From Oreocharis arfaki (Eukaryota; Chordata; Aves; Passeriformes; Paramythiidae), in contig VZRR01007589.1 of NCBI GenBank assembly GCA_013398015.1, forward strand, positions 304,266 to 368,265: a DNA stretch of 64,000 nucleotides, written 5' to 3'. The notes below the pieces were generated by a model. That model was not told the origin of the DNA and did no database searches. It saw only the letters and a program-made list of their open reading frames with translations. A program made the position numbers and the translations under genes. This document shows, piece after piece, positions 38,101 through 50,800 of this stretch. How positions within the stretch are numbered: the first letter of the stretch is position 1; each line of letters opens with the position of its first letter.

Positions 38101-39256
38101 TGGAAGTAAAGGAGACAATACAGATTTACAGAGACAGCATTACATCCTCAGGTCAACAGTCTAAAATAGTCTCACTTTTCAAACAAACAGCTGATGTGAT
38201 CGACAGGTTAATGAGTCGAAAAAAAGTTAAAAAAGTTTGACAGTTAAAACTCACCTCATGTTCATGCATACTGATGTGTTGTTTAGGGTTAAATTAGGGG
38301 AAAATGGTTGAATTTAACCCTCCTTTTTCGTGCAGATGCAGGAGAAGATTACATGTCTATCAGCAGCACTGACTGGGTGTTTACGGCAGGCTCAGATTGC
38401 TACTGCATTTGTCATCTCTCCTTCTGGTGTCTTCCTAATGGCCAACTCCAAGCAGACAAACTAGCTAAGAGGTCTTTCTATGTCTTCTAACAGGAACTGC
38501 ATTAAAGCTGTGACTGGTGTCTCTTGTACAGTGTCAAAACACCCGGTCCAAGCTACTTCCATCTTCTGTTAGTTTGCACAGACATGGGAAGCAAAGTCAG
38601 GGAACAGGGTGGCCTTTTCCCTCTCCCAGGTTATGCTTATTATGGCACAAAAAATGTACACTTCCATTTCATGCATTATGATTTTCAGTGGTTGGATCCA
38701 TCCTAACTTCCTGCTACCCACATATATTTAATGTTAATTAAAATATTTCTTTAAAGATACCATAAGAAAGCTGTCCAACACACCTGGTAAGTAGAATTAT
38801 GGATTTTAACACTGGAAAGCTCTAAAAAAAGTCCTAAGTATCAAATATTTTTTTAAAACTGACTGATTTGCCCAGAGTAGTTTTAATACAAAATACCTTG
38901 AATATCTTTCATCCATTTTCTAACCACAATGCATTCTCAAGACTTCCAGACTGTTAGGAACCATTGATTTGTTTCCCAACTTAAAACAACTAGGCAAGAT
39001 TTTCCCAAGTTTGGGAATGGGCTTAACTTCTTACTTGTTCAATAGAACAATTTTGCCACAACCAGTATCGTGAACTCTGGCTCACTGGAAGCCTATTTGT
39101 CATGTAGCCTGTATTTCTGTTTAACAGAGATTGCTTGACTGTAACTGACACTTGAAGAACAGGGAAAAAAAGATGAGCTTTCATATCGAACATTTTATGT
39201 ATCCAGATATATTATGACTAAAACATGACTATGAACCAGGAAGCAATACAGGCACG

Positions 39257-39659
39257 TGTCCTGGTTTCACCTAGGGTACAGTTAATTTCTTCTCAGTAGC
39301 TGTTATGGTGCTGATAACACACAGATTCAGGCTTTTGCTAAGTCATGTTTATCCTAAGTCAAGAACTCTTTTTACTCTCCTAGTCTCATGCTCTGCCAGT
39401 GAGGAGGCATGCAGAAAAAACTGGGAGGGAGCTGGGACAGGTGACCCAAACTGACCAAAGGGATATTCCACATTTCTTGTTTCCTTTTTGTTATTATTAT
39501 TGTATTTTACTTTATTTCCAAATATTAAACTGTTCCTATCTCAACACACAGACTTGACTTTGATCCTCCTTCTCATTCCACCAGGGTGGCAGGGTGGAGA
39601 GAGGAGTGGGGTGAGTGGCTGTGTGGAGCGTAATTTCCATCTAGGCTTAAACCACAACA
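39257..39659 (+). mobile_element. Solo LTR of an ERVL-type endogenous retrovirus
   Basis: The 403-bp block starts tgtcctggtttcacc and ends taaaccacaaca, the TG..CA ends of an abundant bird ERVL LTR family. Internal landmarks are taagtcatgtttatcctaagtcaag, acccaaactgaccaaagggatattcca, a pyrimidine/TTATT stretch, atattaaactg (polyadenylation-like), and cattccaccagggtgg near the 3' end. Flanks are gcacg (39252-39256) and gcatg (39660-39664), a 5-bp target duplication with one mismatch; 5 bp is usual for ERVL. No internal viral genes follow, so this is a solo LTR left after recombination. The copy is shorter than I would expect, apparently missing part of the central U3/promoter region near 39475-39480. 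Confidence 0.85.
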
Positions 39660-42600
39660 GCATGAAAGCTAACAGGACAGACAATTCACCCTGAATCTTC
39701 ACACATGCCCTCCCTTAGTCAAGTACAGTGGCAAGATCATGGCCAGTTGCTATGATCCCATGGCTCCCTTCATTCAATTAAAATACTCAAGTCATTATTC
39801 TGCCAGTATTACACACTTCCCAACAACTGCAACATTCTTGTGGCTCTTATCCGCTATCCTTATATGCTATGATGCCATTGCTAATATGATTGTGTGCTTC
39901 TTGGAATTTGCATCTTCCAATCTGCTTCTGCTGTGTTCTGCAAGAAATCACCTTCAAACCGAATGAGGCTTTTGAGTCTCTGATTAATTTTGTCAAATAT
40001 GGGTAAGTAAGCCTCTTGTACTGCACATGATGATCTTTTCCTGTTAGTGTCTTTTGGACCTCTAACTTATCTTGGAAAAGCGGAAATTTCCTCTGGGTCA
40101 CTAATTTCCTGGGGAATTCTTTAAACAGGTAAGTTCTGACTGCAGGAAATGCAGTCCTTCAAAATCTAAAGCTGTCCTAAATGAACAATGCCTCTAAGTC
40201 TTGTTAGTATCAATTATTTGAGACAGGATACTGGATTGGAAAATAACACACTTGTGTTTGTACAATCCTTTGAAGGTGAATAGTGCTGCATCTCCTCAGC
40301 CTTGGCCAACACCACGAGTTTGGTGAATTCTCATCCAGTGTATAGCACATGCCTGGGGTTAAGATGTAGCATTTTCATCAGGAATTGGACATTAACAGGA
40401 CTGCTGTTATGTTAAGACAGATTGATGACAACATCCTGCAAAGAAGCCACACTTTTAACTGAGCTGTCAACAAAGCAAGGACAGAGGAGAGCAAATGGCC
40501 AGTTCTCCCTCATGCTGTTCAAACAACAAAATTGCCAGGCACACATGCTTGCAGCTGAGAAAACAGGCATTAAGGTCTATTTTCCTTTCTGATTAAAACA
40601 ATTGTTTTATCAGTTGAAGTCTGACAGCTTCCAGGAGCTTCTGTGCGCTTACATGGTCCCACTGCTTCTGGTTCTGGTCTCCTCCTTGCAAGGAGGTCTG
40701 TATTTCCCTGGCCATAACTCAATTCCTCACTGATGTTCCCAGTCAACTCTTTTCAGTTTTGAAATTATTCAAACCCAGTCCTCAAGTTCACAGTCAGAGG
40801 TTTTGCCAAAAGAGGCTGATCTAGTGAAATAGTCTTACTTTTGTCTTGCTTTCTACCTGATCCATACCTGCCCTCTCTCCTTTCCTGGACACAGTCTTTT
40901 TTATTTCAAGTCCACTGCCTCTTTAAAAGCTCCCATTCATTTTCCTCTTTTCCTTCCTAACCATGCCATGGCTCTTCTGGTTTATACAAATCATTCCTTC
41001 CCTTCATTACCTTGTTAAAATGTTTCCTTACTGCCATTCACTCTCTTGAGCCCAACTGAAACTGCATTTCATGTGACTGTAATGAACAAGTGACATGTGG
41101 ATGCCTTCCTAGTATAGAGGGAAGGCTCCTTCTATCACGATGTGCTCGCCAAGTTTGATATTTTTAGTCACAGCCTCTCTGTCCTTCAGTTTTGTAATTT
41201 TTTCTTTCGCTTTCAAGAATATTTGCTTGTCTGGGGCTTCACCAGCCTCTTTGACCATGGCATTTTTGGTGTTTCTGCTGCCTTCTCTCTCTTTGTGGAC
41301 TTGACTCTTCTCCTACGTGTTTGCCTTACCCACAAAAACCTTTATTTCTGAACTTAGACTATACTTAACTTCCTCCTTTGTCTTTGCTGCTGCCACTGTT
41401 TCATTGCCATTCCTAGATGATCCTCTATCAGTCCTTCCCTCTAATACTTGTAGCATCCTCTGATGCCAAGCTGATAGGTGATTCCTCTTCTCCCTGAAAT
41501 CTCTTGAATTTTGAATGGCTTTAAAAATTCAGACATGAGACAGGGAGACTCCTAATGAAGTTTAAAATTTAGAGTCACATAGCAGAAGGATTGGGACCAA
41601 TCTTTGTGTCTGAGACAAGCAAACTTGGAAGGGGCATCAGACCTTCAGAAGAGACCTGCCAAGAGAAGGACTCTGTTAAGAACATAGTCTAGGGAACACT
41701 GGGGGATGATGCAGTCTGGGACAACCGACTGTGAAGTGCTGGGTCACATCAGGTTTGGCTGCTCTGGCTGCAGCCCCCAGGCTCCCTGTGACTCATATGC
41801 TGCCTTCAGGTGGTGCATGTCAGACTTGAAAACCTGCAAGTTTTCCCACCCCAGAAGAAAAGAGATTGGGTGGACAAGACTTAGGAAATAGGCAGTAAAT
41901 GTTTAGGGTTTTGGAAGGTGTGACAGGATGCTGAAGGGAGAAAAAGCTCTTGGTTTGATGCAAATGTAGGAGTGAATCTTTAGTTAGAAACTTTGGCTGC
42001 CCCTGGAGTAGCCAATGCTGCCTGTGAAACCGACCATCCAGATGTGCCTTCTGCACCCAAGAACACCCTTTCCTATTGCCAAGCTATCTGACTCCCACTT
42101 CTGCTTTTTTTTGTATCTTTCATTACCTTTTGTTCTTCTCTGAGTGCTGGGAGAACCAGAATGTGCCTGCCTACCACACTACTTTGCTTGTCTACCTCGC
42201 CACCTTCCTTTCTTCCTCAAACTTTGCTGAAGGACAGGTTAGGTCCTGTGAATTAAGCAGCAGGTTGAGGATTGCTGGATTCTCAGGCACCATTATTAAA
42301 TGGAAATCATTACTCCTTCCCATATAAAATTACTCTCAGATACTCCATGTCTCAAGATGCACCGAGATGTACTAGCTCTTTTTAATGTGCTATCATTTTA
42401 CGTTGCTGTTTAAAAATTTTAACACCTTTCAAAGTAAAAAGAAAATAAAATTGTGCATAGATAATCTCTTGACTTCCCTGCTTATGTGAAGTTGAAGTAA
42501 TGTTAAAGATTTTGAGCAAGTTTATCTAATTAGAAGCTAGGACTTAATTACTTCTCTCCTGAAAGATGAGCCTCTGGAGGATAATTTTATGAGGATAGTA

Positions 42601-44340
42601 TGCCTTGAGCAAAACACAGAAAATAGTTTTCTGTCAGAACTTAAGAAAATAGAAGTTTCATCATATAGATTGTTACATGTTTTGCACACGGGTTTTATTT
42701 ATAAAAAATCTTTGCTGTCTAGCATACACAGGCAATTAAAACTGAAATCACAGAAAGTATCAGAAGAACTGATAAAAGGTCCCTGATTAAATTCTTCTTT
42801 TTTCATCATGAGATCTATTTCATGTTCAACCACTTTATTAACCAAGAAATGACACTCCACCCCATTCCTTTCCTTCTGTACTCCCAGCAATTTACTGGAT
42901 TCCTTCTGTGGATTATCTAATAGCAAGGAAGGTATAGATGCACCATTATCACTCCTGTTGTAACACGAGATATATTACATAGAGTTTCAGGCAGAATATT
43001 TTGATATAAATGAATTATCTATCTATTCTGTGAAAGAAGTGACAAGCTAAACCACAAGCACAACAGCAGACTCGGGCAGCTTCCAGACTGGCTTCAGCTT
43101 AGAATTAATCATTCCTTATGATCTTTATGAATCTGTATTCCCACTGGTGAATCTTTCTGTGATCATGTTAACTCTTAAGGGCATTTATTTATTGACTTAT
43201 TTAAAACAACCCTTAAGACTGCTGCTGCACTACTTGCACAGAAAAGTCTAGTAAAATACAGGGAACCAGTTGCTTAATTCAGAGTGATAGTGAGTGCAAG
43301 TATCAGGATTAGGTTCTTATTCTTCCCATTTTCATTTTCTAATTACTCTTCCAATTTTGTTTGTTTTCTTCTGAGCTTAATAGGCAAGTATCAAACAGTT
43401 CAAGCCTAGAATTTGAGCAAGCTTTGACTAGTCAATATTCTTTGCAAGGGAAAGTAATTGCATTTTACTTTTTACAGGTGTCTTACCCCTGTTTGTGACT
43501 AATGCCTTCTTTTTGATCATAGGAGGGGTGACCTATATACAGGGTGCTTAGCAGAAAGCTATTTCCCTATAAAATTCCAAATATGGATCCAAACTCAAAA
43601 TTCCTCCCTCCTCCATTCCATTAATTTCTTTATGGCTCCCTCATCCAAAAACCTTCATTTTAAACAAGGCAAAATTATTTAGGATTTAACACATTGATAC
43701 ATATTTTGACACATAAGCTTATCTTGGGACAAATGCTCTAATGTTCTCCTGTTTAATACCACATGTCCACATGTATATGTGTATGTACGTAAAAAGACAT
43801 AGATGAAACCTTATGTCTCTAGATATATATGCATGTTTATACAACTACACATACATATGTTCCTAGTTTTTGGTAGCCCTTGTTTCCAATAATGATTTTA
43901 GTCAAAGTTCAAAAATATGGATTTCATTCAGGATTAACCAAACAATTAGTAAGGTAATAGCAATTTATTGTTATAAATGTATAATAAATATGTGCCTTTT
44001 ACAATAATCTTAAAATAATGTTTGTAATTGGCAAATTGAATCCAACATTTTCTAGCTGTCTCATTAAAACGAAATTAGATGAAGAGTGGGGAATTATAAT
44101 TCCAAACATTCACCTTTATTGTTGAAACATATTCCTGAATGAGTTCCTAGACTATTTCACTAAATGTCCATGCAAATGAAGTTGTAAAACATGGGATCCA
44201 ATCTTGTTAACATTCCCTTCCAGAATTATGACACTGGAAGAACTTCAGAAGGAGAAAGGGGATTATATAAAATGATTATTTATCTTCCTTTGTTTCATGT
44301 ATTTTTACACTGTTTGTTGTGAATGATTATGTCCTTAGAG

Positions 44341-44412
44341 TAAAAAAAAAAGTAACAACAACAATGACCAAAAAAAAAAAAACACCCAACAAAAAACTCC
44401 CAAAAAACTAGA
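44341..44412 (+). repeat. A-rich low-complexity tract
   Basis: Runs of A (up to 13) broken by C and occasional T or G over 70 bp. It might be the degraded A-rich end of a retrotransposed sequence on the plus strand, but no element body was recognised upstream. Confidence 0.75.
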
Positions 44413-44639
44413 ATATCTCAGTGCCTTCTATAATACAATTTAATGTTTCTAAGGCAACTCAATCAAGAAAAGCATGAAAACAAAAAATCAAGAAATAATG
44501 GCTTTAAGTGATAATGGTAGGGAGGAATTTCAAACTAATTTGCAATCAAACGAGGCTCATGCCTTATAGCTCTCTAGGCCTTGCTCCAGACCATTTTTGC
44601 TCTACAGATCTGTGAAGCTTAAAGGAAAAGGCAATTTTT

Positions 44640-45150
44640 AACGAGGTTCGAGGGAAACAATTCTCCGCGCAGATACCCAGACTAAGCCAATGAACTGCAC
44701 AGCTAAAACTGGGGGCTTTGAATGTGTAAGGGTGGAGTGTAGAGACCAGCCCCCAGCTGTGCACACCCACCTCCTCCTGCAACCAGCACAGAGGAGGAGG
44801 GACTTTCCAGAGAGATTAGGACACTTTTGACACTTAGGCAATTTGAGGTCAGCAGTGGGAAGTGGGACACACTCAACTCACCAACAAAATCCTCGAGTCG
44901 GGTTCACACTGGAGCTCCCACTCCAGGGAGTGCTATAACTTTGCGAGGGAAGAGCAGATCCGGGACAGGCAGCAGGCAGCAGCATGCTAGACCTGTCCCG
45001 TGCCTTCAAGATCATCATCACTGCTCCCCCTCCAGCTTTCCGAGTCCCTCAGACCCACAGAGGGGAGAGCAGAGGCAGAGGTGCCAAGACATAGAGGAGG
45101 AAGGAAGAAGAGGAGGAAGAAAGTGGAGGGCAACAACCTTGGCAACCCAA
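44640..45150. promoter_or_regulatory. CpG-enriched intronic patch with kappaB motif
   Basis: About ten CpG dinucleotides fall within 500 bp (for example ttcgagg, ccgcgc, ctcgagtcggg, ttgcgagg, tccggg, tcccgtg), whereas neighbouring kilobases have very few. The patch includes a perfect NF-kappaB decamer gggactttcc (44799-44808), a CCAAT-type box (gccaat, 44686-44691) and a purine-rich GA/GGA end. This fits an intronic enhancer or alternative promoter. No start site or exon can be shown from sequence alone. Confidence 0.3.
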
Positions 45151-47629
45151 AGTTGCTAAATGCTGTAATTAAATAGTCAGACTTTATTTCATAGATTTTT
45201 CTCCGCCGTCTCTTATTTTATATTGGGACAGTTAAATATTCACATGTATCCATATAGTTTTCAACCTTATACTGTGAAAGACCATCCTTGTACCTTCTTG
45301 GTCTAATTTTCCACAATCAATCTGAGTTCTAATCCCATCGAGCCCTTTCATCTGACATGGTTGTTTACCCTCTCTACCTTGTTTCACAAGGGCAAATGCG
45401 ATACAAGTGATACAAGTCTAATTTATGTCTTCTCTAGAAAAATAGTCCCCTTTTTCTTTCTCTAAATGGTACTGAAATGTGTAGCTAATACAAGAACACA
45501 AGTACACAAAGGTAGTGAAGGATGTTTCTGCTAAGCTCTGTGGTGCCTTATTTGTGCTTCATGTAGAACGCTGAACTAAGTAAAAGCTTGATCTGCATCA
45601 AATGTAGTGAACTTCACTGACTTCCTTGAAGATTTATAAATGAGAGGCCAAAGAGTCAGGCTGCAAGGCTGCTTGGCTGCATGAGTAACAGTGAGAAATT
45701 CACCCAGTCATTCTGGCATGATACACAGGAGATGGAGCTGATCAATAAATTCCAAATCACTTGCTTTATTTTCTCTGGAAAATTATCAGAGTCTGGTATA
45801 CATATAAACAACTACCATGCAGATCCAAACTCCAAACGTAAGACATATCTTGTGCACCATGTTCCAAGAAAGGCCCCAGAAGTAGCCCTTTGTTGGAGAA
45901 GGTTACGAAGGGAAGGAAAACAGGCAATGCAAAGGTCCTTCACTTCATCTCATACAGAATACCATATGTTTTTGCATGCTTCATTAATGCTCCCTGGTTT
46001 ACCGAGTAGAAACACACTGTGAGTCCAACCTTCAGGGGTCAGCAGTGCTCAGCATATCTGTGAATTGTACTCTAGGTGACTGTGGGGACTATGGAATAAA
46101 GGCTGACTCTGTTCAGTATTAATCCTGCAGTTTTATGTTGGACAGTTTGGATTCTGAAGACCAGCTAAATACAAATCATCCCCCATCTCACAAATACCAC
46201 CAATAACCTGTACAGGGCTCTTCTCTGAAACAAAGTAGTATTTCATTCAGAGAGGGCACTTACAGATTGTTCTTGTAAACAGATTTTCTAGATTGCAAAT
46301 TCTCTGTTTACTCATAGTTCTGAAATGAGATAAATACAATAGCCTTTTCTGAGCCTTCCAGTGCAGAGAGTCCTGTGTCTTATGAGTGATAACATTCGTT
46401 TTTGGAAAGCCTAATACTGTCTATATGTTCTCTGAAATAAAACTTGCTAAATTCAACAGAGTTTCTGTGGCTGTGCTGAAATACAAACAGTATAAGGAAA
46501 GGCTGATGCTTCACTGTCTCATTTTTATGCCCAGTGGTCTTTCATAGACTGTTCTACCTGAATTCGAGTTTTAGTAGATTACCTTCAAATCAGAGCTCCA
46601 GATGTGCTTACAATTTAATGCCTTACTCCACTAGCAGCCTAACAATTTAAATGTAAGGGAGCAAAATCCTTATAGTTTTGCTCTGTCTTGACAATGTGCT
46701 GTTTAAGGACTCTTTTTAGCACACATAGGCATACATGCATGCAAAGCCAAGAGGTGGAAGTGAAATCACTCAAACAACGACTCTTTCCTGTTACAACATT
46801 ATTGCTGTTCCAGGCTTCCTTATTCTTGTTAAAGGACAGCGGATTGAATAAAAAGGGAATAAGAAGTGTGATGGATAGGAAAATATAATGATGACAGTAT
46901 AATAAATTAATGCTTACCATTTCCTGAGTGTTTGCAAAATCTGCCTCTTTCGAGCTACACTGCACCAAAAGCATTATAATATTAATCAGGACAATATAAA
47001 GGAATACATACTTGTATCAAAATCTACTTAAGAGAACTGAGCATTCCTGCTCCCTAAAAACAAAACCAAAATAAGAACAAAAAAAAGAGGAGGGTTTCAT
47101 CTCATTGAAACAGTACATGATACACTACTAATGCTTCTGCATACACAGAGGTATGCTGATATCAGCTTAAAAATACAGTCTGAGCCTGCACGTTGTCTTG
47201 CATGCAGAATTTTATTGCATACAGAATAAACTACTCTACTTCGTCTGAGAATCATAGCCATAACCCCTCAAGGTATTTTTATTTAATCTTGAATGAACAT
47301 GAAAAAGGGGTTCAGAGAGCAGCAATTTCTTTGCTATTTCTGCAGCATCTCTCAAGGCAGTGGCAGTGCAGCTTCAGTGTAGAAAGTGTTAGTACTTCTG
47401 AAATATGTTATTAGAGTAAATCTTGAACTGAACTTGATTTTTTATTTTATATTTAATGACACAATGTCAAAAATACTTTGATCTGCATTAATGCAGTTGC
47501 TGGAATAAAATTACTTTCAGTCGTTTAGTGTTTTGATACCATGGTTAGCTACACCATCCAGTCTTCAAGAACTGATGCTCTTTTACACTGCAATCTGTCT
47601 CTCATCCCTATTACCCCTAGGAGACTTAC

Positions 47630-47810
47630 CACAAGAGTGTAACATATCTTGAATCCAGGTTTAGCCACAAAGTAGTCATCGGATTTGAAGGTTATCTTTA
47701 TGTGATTTGTTCTTGATGTTATTCTTGGAGGTACTTCCTTGTGTCCGCACCACCGTCCTCGAATAACCGTGCTGGTCTCTGATACATCTTCCACTTCCAC
47801 AAAGTCATAC
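47630..47810 (-). CDS. PDGFD: PDGFD exon 3: CUB domain, C-terminal half
   Basis: This 181-nt exon has acceptor tctttttcag|GTATGAC and donor CTTGTG|gtaagt. Its first base finishes the Arg codon of exon 2, then 60 codons follow, starting YDFVEVEDVSETST and including RGRWCGHKEVPPRI, KITFKSDDYFVAKPGFK. It completes the CUB domain (human residues 111-170). The Cys of RWCG corresponds to human Cys131. Most differences from human are conservative. The clear exception is FKICYTLV, where human has FKIYYSLL: codon 47644-47642 is TGT, an extra Cys at human-equivalent position 166, two residues or so before the end of the domain. Together with the extra Cys in exon 2 the total number of CUB cysteines stays even (four). 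Splice signals are strong at both ends. Confidence 0.97.
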
Positions 47811-50800
47811 CTGAAAAAGAGTATGAAGAATTAGTTTTTGCTAACTCTGGTTACAGAGGGTGCTTGCAAATTGACAGGAGCACAGCTGGAACACAAAGAC
47901 AACTGTTCCCCATTCTCCACTCCAAAGCATCAGACTAAATATTACAAATGGTGGACACGCTCATGTGGCACAAAATACACTGAGCTGCAAACTGCTGCCT
48001 GAGTGCTCAAATGACTGATTTCTGTGCTCCTGGAACATGACAGTATTTGCTACCACGTTAAAATAGCAGTGAGAGGCACTTGCGTGTGCTTAGTATACAG
48101 TAAGCATACGAATCGCGTTTCATGTGGTGGGTAAATAATTTAGAGACCTGAGAAAATATTATTTAAGGCAGGCTGCCCAACCTGAGCAGCTGCAGGCACT
48201 TGTGCACTTCCTGGTGGTTGCCCAACCCCCTGCAGCAGCAGCCACAGGCTCCCGCCTGCCGTGTCACTCAGAGGGCTAGAGCAGGGCAGCCACTGTGCCA
48301 GGAGCAAAGGGAGGTGCTGGAGTGACACAGGGCAGTGTACACTACTGAAAGGTGCTTTTTAGGACCTTCCTTGTAGGTGGCACACTGCTCCTGTAGCTGG
48401 TTTGGAAAGATTTATGTCTAGCTTTTGAGCAGGAAAGCATGCTGCTGCTCTGCGTGCTGCAGTGGGGAGTTCATGTGCATGCTGTCACCAGGGAAAATCC
48501 AACAGCAAATCTTGTTCTGTGAAAAGTCACATCTTGGCCAGGCACACGTGCCACAGCAGTGGCCCCTGAGCCCAAAGAGGGCTCTGATAGGAACAGAAGG
48601 CACTAAAGCCCAGGGATAAAGAGACACAGCGGCAGCGCTCACTGCTCCAGCCTGTGTATTCGCTTGCTTGGGTATAAATGACCATATAAATAAATTGAAA
48701 AATGAGTACAGTTATTGAGCTGGAGAATAAAGAGGATAGAGAAAAAAGTTCTGATCTTACTAAATCTATGACAAAATGTCTCTCACTATCTTTGGAGCCA
48801 CAATTAGGCCCCACACACAGCAGCCAGAGAGGCAGAGGTGATTACAAGAGGGGCAGGTTGAGTGCCATCCTCACAGTACAGTTAAGCCTTAAAACTCTGG
48901 AGGTCTTTACCAGGAATGTTTTCTATTATCAAAGCATCTGCTCCCTCCAAAGAGGGAGTTCAGAACTGTCAAGTGATTGTTGCTAGCAATGCACTGCTCC
49001 CCGCTCCCAGGTCTGTGGGCCAAGCACCCTCCTCCTCGCCCAGTTGTGGGAGCTGAATAGCTCTGTAAATAACAGACCTGCTTTTCTTTTTCTGCTGAGA
49101 GCCCATGAGAAAAAACCACAAGTACTATGTGGTTTGAGAATATCGGCCCTGCTGCTTTTACATTCACCAACCCCAAATTGCACAGAACAGAAAATAACAG
49201 ATCCACCACGACTGAATCACTTAAATCTGTCCAAACTCTACTGAAATATTCTTTTTTTGTAACACCCCAAAATTTAGCTCCAGGCAAGGGTAAACTTGTC
49301 TCAATCTCTCTCCACTATCCTCAGCTCCCACTCCCTGGTGGTGATGGATGTGGTACCCAGCAGAGCTCCCAAGCATGCACCCGGGCAGCACGACACTGAA
49401 TGCTCATTGCAACACAAGGGGCTGTATTCAGCAGGAGATGACCTTGTAAGCTTTGGTGAAAGCTGTCCTGACTGGCCTCCCCACTTTTGGAAGCCAGAAG
49501 CCACAAGAACTAGCAAAACCAGGGAAAATACATGGACTTTCAAGCATTATATCTGCTTTCAACAGCAGAGGCTTTGCTGCATCGATCATGGAAGTAGGTG
49601 TATTCTCAGCTGCTTCTGTGCATCCAAGGAGCCTCAGAGGCTGGGTAATTTAATTGCTTTTCAGAATCATCTCTTATCAAGCGCCTGTGGAAATGCTAAC
49701 AGCACCTCCAGAACATTCTGTAAGACCTTGAATATTTCCTCTCCTTTCAGAAGCTCTGAAGAAATATAGATCTGCTAATATATACCTTTTCATTCCTCAG
49801 CCTGAATGAATTTCAATCAGTTCAGTCTTAATAGTATGCAAATTACAATAATTAGCATTAATGGAAAATTGAAAGAAAACACTAGGAGGTTCCTGAAGAA
49901 AAAAGCTTAAGGTCAAAAGCAAATACAAAAGCAAGGTAAGGTGCAGAGGTCCTGAATTACTTGTTTAGTATGCCCAGCCTTGAAGCATATGCTTAGCTCT
50001 CAGCATTCATTTCAATTAAAACAGTCCTGGCTGTCTCTCTAAAGGAGCATTGCAGGGATTGTCAGGGACTGGAGTTGCAGAAAGGATCTAGTTTTGAAAA
50101 ATACATTGAGCATTAACAAAAAATCTAACTGCACACAGTACTCAACAGACTTTAAGCTCTCACAAGCTGTCTGACCCAAAAATTCCTCACTCTGGAAATA
50201 TTACTACCCAAATAAAAGTCTTCCAGAAACTCTAGGGAAAGCTTTATGGCAGAAAAGGATGTGATATTTCTCCAGCTTCTATAGACACTATGGATGATGG
50301 AAAGTCTTTGCTTTTCTCTGCATTCTAAATTATCTGCTCTGGAAAAAGCAGGCAGACTGTCTTCCAAGATGCTCTCCAAGCACATAATGCCAGCAACAGC
50401 TTGATTTTCCCTCACTGTGCCACCACCTTTCATGGCTTTTGACAAAGAATACTTCATCTTTTTTTCCATAGTAAATTAGCCCTCTGTTTCAAAGTTGCAA
50501 TGCTTTAAGGTCAGCCATGGTTTATCCACTATGTAAATATTAACAGGCCGCTTCTGTGTGCATTAGGCTCTGAATCTGGGAAAGCATTTGGGGTACTGGG
50601 AGGTTACTGTTGTTACTGACTCTGCTGCTGATATTGGACCAACATCACCAGAGCAGAGCAGACCTGCCAAGGAGCAGGGAAGGAGAGCCAGTTTTAGGCT
50701 GCATTCTTTTATTACTACATGGAAAACAAACCTGCAGGAATGGTTATCTCTATCAATAACGCAGAAAATTTAACAAAGAAAAATAAGGGAAAAAAGTCCA

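Larger units (their letters stand above)
23176..47629 (-). other. PDGFD: PDGFD intron 3
   Basis: At 24.5 kb this is the largest complete intron in the window. It contains a compound microsatellite (23400-23450), an ancient CR1/L3-like tract (29250-30290), a short AAT run (31307-31322), a solo ERVL-type LTR (39257-39659), an A-rich tract (44341-44412) and a CpG-enriched patch with a kappaB motif (44640-45150). The remaining sequence, including the GC-richer stretches near 30550-30800 and 32550-33050, shows no gene or repeat that I can name. Confidence 0.9.

Noticed and set aside
44827..45159. 110-codon frame in the CpG patch
   Set aside because: Low-complexity Arg/Ser/Glu composition from a GA-rich tract; frames are open on both strands, typical of GC-rich DNA, with no domain.
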